NCBI GenBank assembly: GCA_902779165.1
Contig: CACZAN010000018.1
Location: 1-64,000 of the forward strand
DNA length: 64,000 nucleotides
DNA from: an uncultured Bacteroidales bacterium
Lineage (GTDB): Bacteria > Bacteroidota > Bacteroidia > Bacteroidales > Bacteroidaceae
Direction of reading: 5' to 3'
The first letter of the stretch is position 1; every line of letters begins with the position of its first letter. A program made the translations under genes and the position numbers. Positions 17,123 through 27,204 of this stretch are shown here, in pieces. The notes beneath the pieces were generated by a model. The model saw only the letters and a program-made list of their open reading frames with translations. It had not been told where the DNA came from and searched no databases.

Positions 17123-18454
17123 CTAGAATTGTATGGTAAAATCTACGGTGCCGTTCCGTGTGTTGTCAGTAGCTGTCTCGACAGTAGCGGCATTACTAGC
17201 CTTCTCCTGAATGCGATGCAACTCTGCTTTGTTGCGTTCTGAGGTAGGAGTGGATTCAACCATTGAAATAATATCGTCGTTATCAAGGTCCTTCTCACTG
17301 AAAACGAAGATTTGGCGTCGGGGTTTCTTTGGGCGGTTCTCGTCTTCATCGTAGTATTGACCTCTGCGCTCGGCTTTCTGCTCGCGCTCTTCTTCGCGCT
17401 TGCGCTCTTCTTCCTCTTCCTCGCGTGTACGTTTGCGTTCCACGGCTTCCATACCGGGGATGTTCTGAAGCCCGAATCCGGAGGCGAGAAGGGTTATTTT
17501 TACCTTATTGCCTAACGAGTCATCAATACCCATACCCCATTTGGTCTCCAATGTTTCCTGTTGGAATTTGGCCATGAAGTCATTGACTTCGTTCATCTCT
17601 TCCATGGTCAGCTGGTCATTCTCGTTGTTACGGCTGAAGGAGATGTAGAAGAGTACTTTCTTGGAGTTGTAGATGTCGTTGTTGTTGAGCAATGGGCTGT
17701 GCAGAGCTTCCTGAAATGCTTTGGTGACGCGGTTTTCGCCCTCGCCGTAGCCTGTTGACATAATGGCTACTCCGCCGTCCTTAAGAACCGTCTTAACATC
17801 CTGGAAGTCGAGGTTAATGATACCTCTCATGGTGATGATTTCTGCGATGCTCTTGGCTGCGATGCTGAGCGTGTCATCGGCTTTGGCAAAGCCATTGAGG
17901 ACGGTGAGTTCTGGGTATATCTGGCGCAGGAGTTCGTTGTTGATAACGAGGAGTGCATCAACGTGCTTGGCCATCTCCTCGACTCCGTCGAGTGCCTGAT
18001 CGATCTTCTTGTGTCCTTCGAAGCGGAAGGGGATGGTGACGATACCTACTGTGAGGATATCCATCTCGCGAGCACATTGTGCCACGATTGGAGCTGCACC
18101 AGTACCTGTGCCGCCTCCCATACCGGCGGTAATGAATGCCATGCGAGTGCCGTCCGTAAAGAGCTGCTTGATTTGTTCTATGGACTCCAGAGCTGCCTGA
18201 CGGCCTTTCTCCGGCTTGTTGCCGGCGCCGAGTCCTTCACCCATCTGCAGTTTGTTGGGGACTGGAGAGTCTGTGAGGGCTTTGTTGTCGGTATTACAGA
18301 GCACGTAGGTCACATCGTGAATGCCTTCGTTGAACATGTGGGTAACAGCATTGCCGCCACCACCGCCGACTCCCACCACTTTGATGATGCTTGGATTGCT
18401 GACCTGGAGGTTGAACTGGATTCCTCCAGCTTCGCTATTATTGTTGTCTGCCAT
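17123..18454 (-). CDS. ftsZ: Cell division protein FtsZ
   Basis: 443 residues. Tubulin-like GTPase that forms the Z ring. The signature GGGTGTG is at 113-119 and the N-terminal GGGGGNAVTHM at about 30-40. The C-terminal linker (about 330-430) contains a very charged Arg/Glu block (TREEEEEERKREEEREQK) and ends in the short conserved tail TVDFTIQF, which presumably binds FtsA. ATG at 18454; ftsA ends 40 bp upstream. Confidence 0.97.
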   Translation of the reverse strand: MADNNNSEAGGIQFNLQVSNPSIIKVVGVGGGGGNAVTHMFNEGIHDVTYVLCNTDNKALTDSPVPNKLQMGEGLGAGNKPEKGRQAALESIEQIKQLFTDGTRMAFITAGMGGGTGTGAAPIVAQCAREMDILTVGIVTIPFRFEGHKKIDQALDGVEEMAKHVDALLVINNELLRQIYPELTVLNGFAKADDTLSIAAKSIAEIITMRGIINLDFQDVKTVLKDGGVAIMSTGYGEGENRVTKAFQEALHSPLLNNNDIYNSKKVLFYISFSRNNENDQLTMEEMNEVNDFMAKFQQETLETKWGMGIDDSLGNKVKITLLASGFGLQNIPGMEAVERKRTREEEEEERKREEEREQKAERRGQYYDEDENRPKKPRRQIFVFSEKDLDNDDIISMVESTPTSERNKAELHRIQEKASNAATVETATDNTRNGTVDFTIQF

Positions 18455-18493
18455 AATTTCTACATTTTATTGTTAGCTTTATCGTTCATCTTC

Positions 18494-19903
18494 TCATTTC
18501 TCTTCTACGAGACTTTCGAGCGCATCAGATACGGCTCTGAAGAAACGCTTAAATGCTCCAGGCTTCTTTGGTTCTTCGGGCTGTTCAGGTTCTGAGTCTG
18601 TTGCAGGTTCAAATTCTGTTGGCTGCTCAATTTCAACCTCGGTGGCCTTGGGTTCTATGACGACACCTGTACCTGCCGAAATATTGGCTGGCTTGGGAGT
18701 AGTAAGAACATCATCTTCAAGATGTTGGTCGAAGAGGTCGGTAGGTTCATGGCGTTCGCTGGTGCATTCGGTTTCGCCTCGGCGAAGCATAGCAACGAGG
18801 GTTGCGATAGTATTGTTCTGAGGATCTAATTTCAGGCTGGTAGTGAACTCTGTTGAGCTGGGCATAAGGCGTGTCTTCACCTTATCGAAATGATGGTACT
18901 GGATGAATGCTGTCTCCAGATTGGGGATTATAGCTCCACCTCCAGTGAAAACGATTCCAGCGAGCAAACGATCGGAATAATCCTTAACCTGCTCCCAGAC
19001 ATTAGCCAGGATTTCCTGCTGACGGGCTTCGATGAGATTGAGAATTTTCTTCAGTTCAATGGTACGATCATTAGAGATATTGATTGTTCGTGTGGCGTCG
19101 ATTTGCTCCTCTTCGGTGTAAGCCGATCCATAGGTCAATTTGATCTTTTCGGCTTCCTCATGCTCTATATGCAGGCTGGTAGCGAGGTCATTAGTAATGT
19201 TTCCTGCTCCGAGGGGGATGACCACCAGGTGGCGGAGAATGCCTTTCTCGTAAATGCCCACTGTGGTGGTTTCGGCACCGAAGTCCACGAGAGCGCATCC
19301 TGAACGTTTTTCTGTATCTGTCAGGATGTAGTTAGAAAGCAACAGGGGTGAAATGAAGCAGTCTGCCACCTCTAACTTGGATTCTTTCAGACAGCGCATG
19401 ATGCTTTCACGCAGGGATTTACGTGCGACCACATTCTTATAGAAGCCTTCAATACGATCGGCCATGATACCCACAGGTTCGTGAGTAATATTGGAACCTA
19501 CGCGATATTCCTGGGTTACTACGTCCAGGATCTCCATATTGGGATATACTTGAGCGCGGTTCTCATCCAGCAGGCTGTCTACCATCTCGTCAGAGATAGT
19601 TACCTTGATGTCGAACTGACGATGTACGGCATTAGCCACCGTCCGTAGTGATTGCCCGCTAATACCCACGCACACACGCTCAATAACGAAATGTCCTCGT
19701 TCTTCAAGACGTTTCTTGATGTTTGAAATAGCCTGTACGGTCTTGTCAATGTTATAGACAACGCCCTTGTGGATGCTATCAGGTGCACTTTCTTTCTCGA
19801 AGCCCACTATTTGAAGACTTCCATCGGCTTTCTTCTGTCCGACAATGGCTCGGACGGATGACGATCCGAGCTCAATAGCTACGATGTTCTTTTCTGCTCC
19901 CAT
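18494..19903 (-). CDS. ftsA: Cell division protein FtsA
   Basis: 469 residues, an actin-fold ATPase that tethers FtsZ to the membrane. Phosphate-1 loop AIELGSSSVRA at the N-terminus, SHS2-type insertion, phosphate-2 region LVDFGAETT and GIVFTGGGA. After a Pro/Glu-rich linker the protein ends in an amphipathic helix (FKRFFRAVSDALESLVEE), the usual membrane-targeting sequence. The ATG is at 19903, 42 bp after ftsQ. Confidence 0.96.
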   Translation of the reverse strand: MGAEKNIVAIELGSSSVRAIVGQKKADGSLQIVGFEKESAPDSIHKGVVYNIDKTVQAISNIKKRLEERGHFVIERVCVGISGQSLRTVANAVHRQFDIKVTISDEMVDSLLDENRAQVYPNMEILDVVTQEYRVGSNITHEPVGIMADRIEGFYKNVVARKSLRESIMRCLKESKLEVADCFISPLLLSNYILTDTEKRSGCALVDFGAETTTVGIYEKGILRHLVVIPLGAGNITNDLATSLHIEHEEAEKIKLTYGSAYTEEEQIDATRTINISNDRTIELKKILNLIEARQQEILANVWEQVKDYSDRLLAGIVFTGGGAIIPNLETAFIQYHHFDKVKTRLMPSSTEFTTSLKLDPQNNTIATLVAMLRRGETECTSERHEPTDLFDQHLEDDVLTTPKPANISAGTGVVIEPKATEVEIEQPTEFEPATDSEPEQPEEPKKPGAFKRFFRAVSDALESLVEEK

Positions 19904-19945
19904 ATCTTATCAAATAATTAAATGTTGCAACTATTCTTCGGCATA

Positions 19946-20689
19946 CTACTTCACGCCTATCACCTGTCCGTTGAATTTCAAGTTGATGATTTTGTAACGA
20001 TTCCATCCAGCCTTGTCCAGGCCTTCAGAGTAGAAGCGACGCATGCGGCTGAGTTTGTCTTCGATTGCTGAGGTATCGCCCAGTAAGATGATGAAATCCC
20101 CTACGCGAGGTGTCAATTCTATTTCGCCGTCAGCATTGACGTGGATTTCCTGAATCTCCTGACTCCAGAAGGGATCACGATCCAACAGGGTGCCCATGGC
20201 AGCATAGCGTGGGCCTGAAGTCTTGCGGGGCGCATTGCCCGTCATGACGAGTAAGTCTGTGGTATGATGGCCGCGTGGCATCGTACCTCCTCGGCTATCA
20301 ATGTAGTAATCTTCACCGTCGGAATTGAAGACATGGAGGACCGGCACTCGAGGAGCGATGCGTATGGAGATACGTCCTTCTGCCGTCTTGAAGCAGAGAG
20401 CCTCGTCAATGTAGGGACTTGCTGTGAGCACGTTTTCCAGCTCCGTCAAATCCACATCATCCAATGGCTTTCCTTCTGGAAAGAGCTTCTTACTGACCAG
20501 CAGCTCGCGTATCTCGTTTTCGTTGATGAAACCTGTGCAATGCTCGTCGTCGATGACGATATCGAGTCCTGTGCATTCAGGACTATGGACAGGACGGTTG
20601 AATTTCACCAGCGCAAAGACAAAATAGGATGCCAGTCCAAGAAAGACCAACAGCTTCAATATCGTTTTTATGATGGAGCTCTTCTGCAT
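19946..20689 (-). CDS. ftsQ: Cell division protein FtsQ
   Basis: 247 residues, single-pass membrane protein with a short cytoplasmic N-terminus and a transmembrane helix at about 11-28, then a periplasmic POTRA-like and beta domain. Its position between murC and ftsA is the canonical dcw site. Sequence similarity within the FtsQ family is low in Bacteroidetes, so the call rests on context, size and topology. Confidence 0.88.
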   Translation of the reverse strand: MQKSSIIKTILKLLVFLGLASYFVFALVKFNRPVHSPECTGLDIVIDDEHCTGFINENEIRELLVSKKLFPEGKPLDDVDLTELENVLTASPYIDEALCFKTAEGRISIRIAPRVPVLHVFNSDGEDYYIDSRGGTMPRGHHTTDLLVMTGNAPRKTSGPRYAAMGTLLDRDPFWSQEIQEIHVNADGEIELTPRVGDFIILLGDTSAIEDKLSRMRRFYSEGLDKAGWNRYKIINLKFNGQVIGVK

Positions 20690-20706
20690 CGTTACTATCT
20701 CTCTTG

Positions 20707-22071
20707 TTACATTTGACTAACTACTTGAGCTATCTCGTTGGCATAGTTATCAAGGTCACCGGCTCCGAGTGTGATAAGAACATCAAAGTCAGTGTGGCGA
20801 ATGACATCTATGACCTCTGCCTTTTGTATCAGACGTCCTGGTACTCCCGGGCGGAGGTTGTCGAGGATGATTTGGCTGGTGATTCCTGCTATTGGCTGCT
20901 CTCGTGCCGGATAGATTTCTGTCAGAATAACTTCGTCAAGGAGTGAGAGTGCTTCTGCGAACTCATGGTAGAAATCGCGGGTGCGAGTATAGAGATGAGG
21001 CTGGAATATACCAACAATACGTTTCCCGGGATAGACCTCCCGAATGCTCTGGATACTGGCACGTATCTCCTCGGGGTGGTGGGCATAGTCGCTGAGATAT
21101 GCCTTGTCCGCTTTCCGTACGTGGAAATCGAACCGACGGTCTACGCCGCTGAAAGTCTTCATTCCCTGACGTATTTCCACTGCCGTAAGGCCTGCAATCT
21201 GTGCGAGTGCCATAGCTGCTATACCATTCTCGATGTTCACTCCCACGGGGACTCCCAGTTCGATGTCCTGAATGTTCTCGATAGGCGAGATGAGGTCAAA
21301 ACGAATTTCTCCGCCACCAATCTGAATGTTTTCTGCGTGGAAGTCACCTTTTTCCCGAGAGTAGGTATATGTAGTCACATCCTTGGGAGCATTGGGTTGC
21401 ATCTTTAGGTCAGTATGCAGGATGAGGTAGCCTCCGTGCTGAATGAGTTCTGTATAGTGTCTGAAGCTCTCGAGGTATGCTTCTTCCGTTCCGTAAATAT
21501 CCAGATGATCTGCATCTGTGGCAGTAATGACGGTTGCATAGGGCGACAGCCAGTGGAATGAACGATCAAACTCATCGGCCTCGATGACTACAAAATCACT
21601 CTTAGGGGCAAGGATATAGTTCGTACCGTAATTTTTGGTGATGCCTCCCAGAAATGCGTTGCAGTCCACGTGACTCTGATGGAGCAGGTGGGCTGTCATA
21701 CTGCTGGTCGTTGTCTTTCCATGGGTTCCTGCCACGCACAGGCCTTTGTGCATGCGCGTGAGGGTGCCCAAAACTTGTGCACGTTTCTGAACATCAAAAT
21801 GATGGACAAAGAAATATTGGAGTTCTGAGTGCTCTACAGGAATAGCTGGAGTATAGACGACGAGTGTCGAAGCCTCATCGCGGCAAGCTTCAGGAATAGC
21901 ATGGATGTCATCCTCATAATGGATGAGGGCACCTTCCTTTTCAAGGTCGCGGGTCAGAGGGGTCGGTGTCTTGTCGTAACCGGCCACTACCAGTCCTTTC
22001 TGAAGGTAGTATCGAGCGATGGCACTCATGCCAATGCCGCCAATTCCAAGGAAATATACTGCTTTTATCAT
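20707..22071 (-). CDS. murC: UDP-N-acetylmuramate--L-alanine ligase
   Basis: 454 residues. Adds L-alanine to UDP-MurNAc in the cytoplasm. Mur-ligase features: N-terminal Rossmann loop GIGGIGMSAIA, ATP loop GTHGKTTTSSM, central ATPase and C-terminal domain with the DYAHHP motif typical of MurC. ATG at 22071; 17 bp to ftsQ downstream. Confidence 0.97.
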   Translation of the reverse strand: MIKAVYFLGIGGIGMSAIARYYLQKGLVVAGYDKTPTPLTRDLEKEGALIHYEDDIHAIPEACRDEASTLVVYTPAIPVEHSELQYFFVHHFDVQKRAQVLGTLTRMHKGLCVAGTHGKTTTSSMTAHLLHQSHVDCNAFLGGITKNYGTNYILAPKSDFVVIEADEFDRSFHWLSPYATVITATDADHLDIYGTEEAYLESFRHYTELIQHGGYLILHTDLKMQPNAPKDVTTYTYSREKGDFHAENIQIGGGEIRFDLISPIENIQDIELGVPVGVNIENGIAAMALAQIAGLTAVEIRQGMKTFSGVDRRFDFHVRKADKAYLSDYAHHPEEIRASIQSIREVYPGKRIVGIFQPHLYTRTRDFYHEFAEALSLLDEVILTEIYPAREQPIAGITSQIILDNLRPGVPGRLIQKAEVIDVIRHTDFDVLITLGAGDLDNYANEIAQVVSQM

Positions 22072-22102
22072 TGCACTATGAAATATATAGGGCTTATGGG
22101 CT

Positions 22103-23218
22103 TTATGATTTTTTAGCTAATTTGATAACTTCTTCCGCGATGATGCGTGCAGAGTCGGGCAGGGCCATATCTTTAGCATTACTTCCCAATCGTTGTAGAG
22201 TTGGAATATCGAGTGCCGTTTTGATAGCCAGTGGCATCAGCTGTTCTTTCGCTTCTGCATCCTTGACCAGCAATGCTGCATCTTTTTTAACGAGTGCCAT
22301 AGCGTTGTGAGTCTGATGGTCTTCGGCCACGTTGGGCGACGGGACGAGTATGGAAGGTTTCCCGAGCAAACATAACTCCGAGATGCTGCTGGCTCCCGCA
22401 CGGCTGATGACGAGGTCTGCTGCACGGTATGCTTCATCCATATGGTTGATAAAGTCGGTGACTTTCAAGTTCACTGGACATCCCCTTTCTTCTAATTGCT
22501 GTTTGATATCATCGAAGTAATATCCTCCAGTTTGCCAGATGATTTGCACACGGCTATTGCTGATGAGTTCCAACTGTTTGAGTACACTTTCATTGATGGT
22601 TCGTGCTCCAAGACTTCCACCAATGATGAGGATGACAGGTCTCACGGGGTCAAATCCCATTTTCTCCACAGCCTCGGGTTTTGTCAGTTTGCATTCCAGC
22701 AACGACTGCCTCACGGGATTTCCCGTCATAATGATCTTCTCAGCGGGGAAGAAGCGTTCCATTCCCTCGTAAGCCACACAAATCTTTTTGGCTGATTTGG
22801 CCAGTTTCTTGTTGGCTAAACCTGCAAAACTGTTTTGTTCCTGCAGTAAGGTGGGAATCCCCAAGCTGTTGGCTGCACCCAGGGCCGCGCTACTGGCATA
22901 ACCACCGACACCTACTGCCACGTGGGGTTGGAATTCACGTAGCAGTTGTATAGCCTTGCGTTTGCTCTTAAAATAGTCTATGGCTACTCCAATATTTGCC
23001 AGTTTCCAAAGTGGACGGAAGAAACCACGAATGGGCAGTCCAACGATGCGGTATCCTGCATCTGGCACCCGTTTCATTTCCATACGTCCCTCGGCGCCGA
23101 CAAAAAGAATATCGGCCTCTGGTTCTATGATGCGGATAGCATTGGCAATGGACAGAGCTGGGAAAATATGGCCTCCAGTTCCGCCGCCACTAATGATTAC
23201 TTTGAGGGGTGCTGTCAT
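22103..23218 (-). CDS. murG: Undecaprenyldiphospho-muramoylpentapeptide beta-N-acetylglucosaminyltransferase
   Basis: About 371 residues from ATG 23218 (MTAPLKVIISGGG); an upstream in-frame TTG at 23242 adds only eight residues and is not favoured. Converts lipid I to lipid II at the inner membrane face. GT-B fold with the glycine loop GGGTGGHIFPA, a second G-loop GGSLGARTINE, and the UDP-GlcNAc-binding stretch SRAGASSISEL. Confidence 0.96.
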   Translation of the reverse strand: MTAPLKVIISGGGTGGHIFPALSIANAIRIIEPEADILFVGAEGRMEMKRVPDAGYRIVGLPIRGFFRPLWKLANIGVAIDYFKSKRKAIQLLREFQPHVAVGVGGYASSAALGAANSLGIPTLLQEQNSFAGLANKKLAKSAKKICVAYEGMERFFPAEKIIMTGNPVRQSLLECKLTKPEAVEKMGFDPVRPVILIIGGSLGARTINESVLKQLELISNSRVQIIWQTGGYYFDDIKQQLEERGCPVNLKVTDFINHMDEAYRAADLVISRAGASSISELCLLGKPSILVPSPNVAEDHQTHNAMALVKKDAALLVKDAEAKEQLMPLAIKTALDIPTLQRLGSNAKDMALPDSARIIAEEVIKLAKKS

Positions 23219-23307
23219 ATCACTTTTAAAAAAACTGCGCAAATATACAAATAATTCTCTTACGATGAATGTTTTATGGCTTCTTTTTTTACTTTAACCT
23301 TAAACTT

Positions 23308-24522
23308 TTATGCATTTCTTGCTTCCAAAGCCTTTTTTGACATAAAATTTGAGGAAGAACGGCTGATATTTATCATCAATCCAATGTAAAAACAGTTAAC
23401 CATGATACTTGAACCTCCGCGGCTTACCAAAGGTAAGGGTTGACCCGTAACAGGGAATAGACCTACGGCCACCGCCATATTAATGAGAGCTTGCGTCACG
23501 ATGAGTAGAGCCAGTCCAAGAACCATGAAAGAGAGCATCAGCGAATCGCTGCGCCGCGCTATCTGTGCCGCCCTGAAAAGCAGGATAATATAGAGGAACA
23601 TCACTATAAATCCGCCTTCTATTCCTAATTCTTCGATAATGATGGCATAGATGAAGTCCGAATATGCCTGTGGCAGGAAATCGCGCACGCGGCTGTTGCC
23701 GGGTCCGCGTCCTATGACATTACAGGTAGCAATCGCTATATGTGATTGCGTAATCTGTGGATTGGTGTTGAGATCGAACTTTTTCGGGTCATCAGGAAAT
23801 TCAACATGATTGCGTAGTCGATGTGACCAAGTCTTCACACGTTCTAAGGGAGTATCCTCGAACTTTTCGAGCACACTGTCTGGAGTGAAGCGAAGGGTAG
23901 AGTAACCCAGTGCAGCCCCGATGACAAGGAGTCCCAGTAGTCCGCCGAAGAGTTTCCAGGGTACCTGAGCAATGAACATCATCAGCAAGACAATAAAGAA
24001 TGTCAACGCCGCTGTTGAAAGGTTCTCCGTGACGATAAGTGCGCAGACCACACAGGTGATGCCAAGCACCCATTTGAAAGCTCTGGAGGTGGCTCCTTCT
24101 TCATCTCGGAAGTAGCTGAGTAACACAGCAGAAAGCATCACCAGGGAGCCCTTGGCAATTTCTGAAGGTTGAAAGGAGAAAAAGCCTAAGTCCATCCATC
24201 TTGCAGCATCGTTCGTAGTCTGACCTCGCATCATGGTAATGAGCAGGAAAATGATACTGACGAAAATACCAATTACTGCGATGTATCCGAAATATCGTTG
24301 AGGTATCTTGTGAGTACCCCATGCAACACTGACACCTACGCCGAGGAATAACCCATGCTTTAGCACGGGAGCCCAATAAGCACCTTTGTTGAATGTCATA
24401 GTGCTTGATGCACTATAGACTTCCAATACTGAGATGACACACAAGAAAAAAAGTATCATCCAGATAACTTTGTCGCCTTCAAAAAGGCTGCTGGCATTGA
24501 TGGTTTTGTTGCGTATTGTCAT
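23308..24522 (-). CDS. ftsW: Peptidoglycan glycosyltransferase FtsW
   Basis: 404 residues, SEDS family polymerase partnered with FtsI. About ten hydrophobic segments are seen, with the catalytic-loop region near DFIYAIIIEELG and the conserved C-terminal segment TGQPLPLVSRGGSS. ATG at 24522 lies 57 bp from murD. Complete and of ordinary length. Confidence 0.95.
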   Translation of the reverse strand: MTIRNKTINASSLFEGDKVIWMILFFLCVISVLEVYSASSTMTFNKGAYWAPVLKHGLFLGVGVSVAWGTHKIPQRYFGYIAVIGIFVSIIFLLITMMRGQTTNDAARWMDLGFFSFQPSEIAKGSLVMLSAVLLSYFRDEEGATSRAFKWVLGITCVVCALIVTENLSTAALTFFIVLLMMFIAQVPWKLFGGLLGLLVIGAALGYSTLRFTPDSVLEKFEDTPLERVKTWSHRLRNHVEFPDDPKKFDLNTNPQITQSHIAIATCNVIGRGPGNSRVRDFLPQAYSDFIYAIIIEELGIEGGFIVMFLYIILLFRAAQIARRSDSLMLSFMVLGLALLIVTQALINMAVAVGLFPVTGQPLPLVSRGGSSIMVNCFYIGLMINISRSSSNFMSKKALEARNA

Positions 24523-24578
24523 AGGAGGTGAAGTTTGATGGTGTGTGGGGTTTACAGATTGGTAGTCTGAGTATTCTA

Positions 24579-25910
24579 TTACAGAGCGTGTGCGAATTCC
24601 TTAAATTGTTCGCCACGGTCTTCCATATTCCTGAAGAGGTCAAAGCTGGCGCAACATGGGGAGAGCAACACGGTATCTCCGGGTGCAGCAAACCGATAGC
24701 AGGCTTCCACACATTCTTTCATGGAATGTGTTTCAGCAACTGGCAGTCCCAGTGGGTCGAAGAAGTCATGGAGTTTGCGGTTATCAACGCCCAAATAAAC
24801 CAACGCTTTGCACTTTTCCAGCACCAAATCCTTGATGGCAGTATAGTCGTTGCCTTTGTCCAGGCCGCCGAGGATGAGCACTGTGGGTTGTTTCATACTT
24901 TCCAACGCATACCAACAAGCATCGACATTAGTTGCCTTGGAGTCATTGATGAAGGTCACTCCGTGTATAGTGCAGACAAATTCCAAACGGTGTTCTACGC
25001 CTTGGAAATCGCTGAGGCTGGCCCGGATAACCTCATTAGAGATGCCGCTGAGGTCAGCGGTTATACCTGCTGCCAAAGAGTTATACATATTGTGTTTGCC
25101 GGTGAGCGAGAGTTCTTCTTGCTCCATGTTGAAGGGAGTGGGACGTTCAATGACATACTCGCCCTCGGAAATATAACCGATCATCCCTTGCTTCTCAATG
25201 ATGCTGAAGGGGCACATGCGGCTCTCGATGTGGTATTTCTCCAGTTCGCGCTTGATGACGGGGTCATCGTTCCAGTAGACAAAGGAGTCGTCTTTGGTCT
25301 GATTCTGAATAATGCGCATCTTTGCATCGGTGTACTCCTGCATGGAGTTGTGGTATCGGTCGAGGTGGTCAGGCGTGATATTCAGCAATACCGCAATGTT
25401 TGCCCGGAAGTCATACATGTTGTCCAACTGGAAGCTCGACAATTCAATGACATAGTATTCATGTGGCTCCTCTGCCACCTGAAGGGCTAGGGAGTTGCCG
25501 ATGTTTCCTGCAAGTCCTACATCGTATCCTGCCTTCTTGAAAATATGATAGATGAGGCTGGTCGTGGTAGTCTTGCCGTTAGAGCCGGTGATGCAGATCA
25601 TCTTGGAGTCCGTGTAGCGTCCTGCGAACTCAATCTCACTAATGATATTAATGCCTGCGGCCTTGATTTTCTGTACCATAGGTGCCGCGTCGGGAATTCC
25701 TGGGCTCTTGATAATCTCGTCGGCATTGAGGATGAGGGCCTCTGAATGTTGGCCTTCTTCCCAAGGAATATTACGCTCATTGAGCATCTCCTTGTAGTTG
25801 GGCTTGATTTTGCCCATATCGGTAACGAAGACATCGAAACCTTGTTTCTTTGCCAGCGCTGCTGCGCCCACGCCGCTCTCTGCGGCACCCAGTATGACTA
25901 TTCTTTTCAT
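24579..25910 (-). CDS. murD: UDP-N-acetylmuramoyl-L-alanine--D-glutamate ligase
   Basis: 443 residues. Adds D-glutamate to UDP-MurNAc-Ala. N-terminal Rossmann motif GAAESGVGAAALA, ATP loop GSNGKTTTTSL, Mur-ligase His/Asp motif around ITPDHLDRYHN, and FINDSKATNVDACWYAL in the C-terminal region. The mraY stop is 3 bp upstream of the ATG. Confidence 0.97.
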   Translation of the reverse strand: MKRIVILGAAESGVGAAALAKKQGFDVFVTDMGKIKPNYKEMLNERNIPWEEGQHSEALILNADEIIKSPGIPDAAPMVQKIKAAGINIISEIEFAGRYTDSKMICITGSNGKTTTTSLIYHIFKKAGYDVGLAGNIGNSLALQVAEEPHEYYVIELSSFQLDNMYDFRANIAVLLNITPDHLDRYHNSMQEYTDAKMRIIQNQTKDDSFVYWNDDPVIKRELEKYHIESRMCPFSIIEKQGMIGYISEGEYVIERPTPFNMEQEELSLTGKHNMYNSLAAGITADLSGISNEVIRASLSDFQGVEHRLEFVCTIHGVTFINDSKATNVDACWYALESMKQPTVLILGGLDKGNDYTAIKDLVLEKCKALVYLGVDNRKLHDFFDPLGLPVAETHSMKECVEACYRFAAPGDTVLLSPCCASFDLFRNMEDRGEQFKEFAHAL

Positions 25911-25913
25911 TTT

Positions 25914-27179
25914 CTATCTAATCTTTAGCGTCACAATGGCGAGTGCGCACATCATGATAGTTACAATCCAAAAGCGAGTGGTAATCTTTGATTCGAGCCA
26001 GCAACCTTTCGGCCAGTTAAATAGTACCTTGAAATCCGAGGGCAGCTGATTAGGTTTCACACGGAAGGTATCGTGCAACGGGGCACGTTTGAAGACACGT
26101 AGCTTCAAGCCTCGCTTATTACCGTATTTGGCATAGTTGGTCTGAAGAATTACACTGATGCTTTCCATCAGGAAAACAAAGCAAATCAGTGGCAAGAGCA
26201 GTTCCTTGTGGATAATGATTGCCGTCACAGCAATGATTCCTCCAATAGCCAATGAGCCCGTGTCGCCCATGAAGACCTGAGCAGGGTAAGCATTGTACCA
26301 CAGGAAACCGATGAGAGCACCGACGAAAGCCATTAGGAATACCACAAGTTCTTCACTTCCAGGAACGAACATGATATTAAGGTATGCGGCCAAGTTGATA
26401 TGTGACGACACATAGGCCAGGATGCCTAAAGCAAAACACATGATAGCTGAATTGCCTGCACATAGGCCGTCCATACCGTCGTTGAGATTCGCGCCATTGG
26501 AGACTGCCATCACGATGAAAACCGTCACGATGACAAAAAGAATCCAGCCAGCAGCTGTGCGATACTTTCCCATCCAGCGAAAAGCATCGGAATATCGTAG
26601 ATTGTTGTTTTTTACAAAAGGAATGGTGGTAACAGTGCTTTTTACCGGTTCGCTGGTGTGAACGACTACTTCCGTGCCATTCTGTCGCTCGGTAGTGACA
26701 TTCTCGTGGACCACGGCATCGGGGCTTTGCCACAATACTAATCCTACGACCAATCCCAGCAGTGCTTGACCTGCCAGCTTATAGATAGGACGAATTCCGT
26801 CCTTGGTCTTTTTCATTTTGGTCCAGTCATCGATGAAGCCAAGTATTCCAAGCCATATTGTTGTGCCAAGCATGATCAACATATATATGTTACGCAGGCG
26901 CCCGAAGAGGAGTGCGGGAATTACCGTTGCGATGATGATGATAATGCCACCCATTGTCGGGACACCTTGTTTGGTTACTCCGTATGGGTCAATACTTGCA
27001 TCTCGCTGCTCTTCACTGAGGTTTTTGCTTTTCATCCATTTGATAAACCATTCACCGAACCAGGCCGAGATGATGAGTGACAGCACCAGCGTGAGTATAG
27101 CGCGGAACGAAATGTAGCTCCACATGTGTGAACCGGGAATACCGAACTCACTGAGATAGCGGAAGAGATAGTATAGCAT
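25914..27179 (-). CDS. mraY: Phospho-N-acetylmuramoyl-pentapeptide-transferase
   Basis: About 421 residues from ATG 27179 (MLYYLFRYLSEFGIP), preferred over an in-frame TTG at 27215 that would overlap murE. Makes lipid I by moving phospho-MurNAc-pentapeptide to undecaprenyl phosphate. Around ten transmembrane segments; active-site stretches FIDDWTKM and NLNDGMDGL. It carries an insertion of roughly 50-60 residues (about 155-215) in a loop, which I recall as usual for Bacteroidetes MraY. Confidence 0.95.
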   Translation of the reverse strand: MLYYLFRYLSEFGIPGSHMWSYISFRAILTLVLSLIISAWFGEWFIKWMKSKNLSEEQRDASIDPYGVTKQGVPTMGGIIIIIATVIPALLFGRLRNIYMLIMLGTTIWLGILGFIDDWTKMKKTKDGIRPIYKLAGQALLGLVVGLVLWQSPDAVVHENVTTERQNGTEVVVHTSEPVKSTVTTIPFVKNNNLRYSDAFRWMGKYRTAAGWILFVIVTVFIVMAVSNGANLNDGMDGLCAGNSAIMCFALGILAYVSSHINLAAYLNIMFVPGSEELVVFLMAFVGALIGFLWYNAYPAQVFMGDTGSLAIGGIIAVTAIIIHKELLLPLICFVFLMESISVILQTNYAKYGNKRGLKLRVFKRAPLHDTFRVKPNQLPSDFKVLFNWPKGCWLESKITTRFWIVTIMMCALAIVTLKIR

Positions 27180-27204
27180 GGTCGTAAAGCTTATAGTTAA
27201 TTGA

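Noticed and set aside
24528-25490. 320-codon plus-strand frame opposite murD
   Set aside because: Antisense shadow of a conserved Mur ligase gene.
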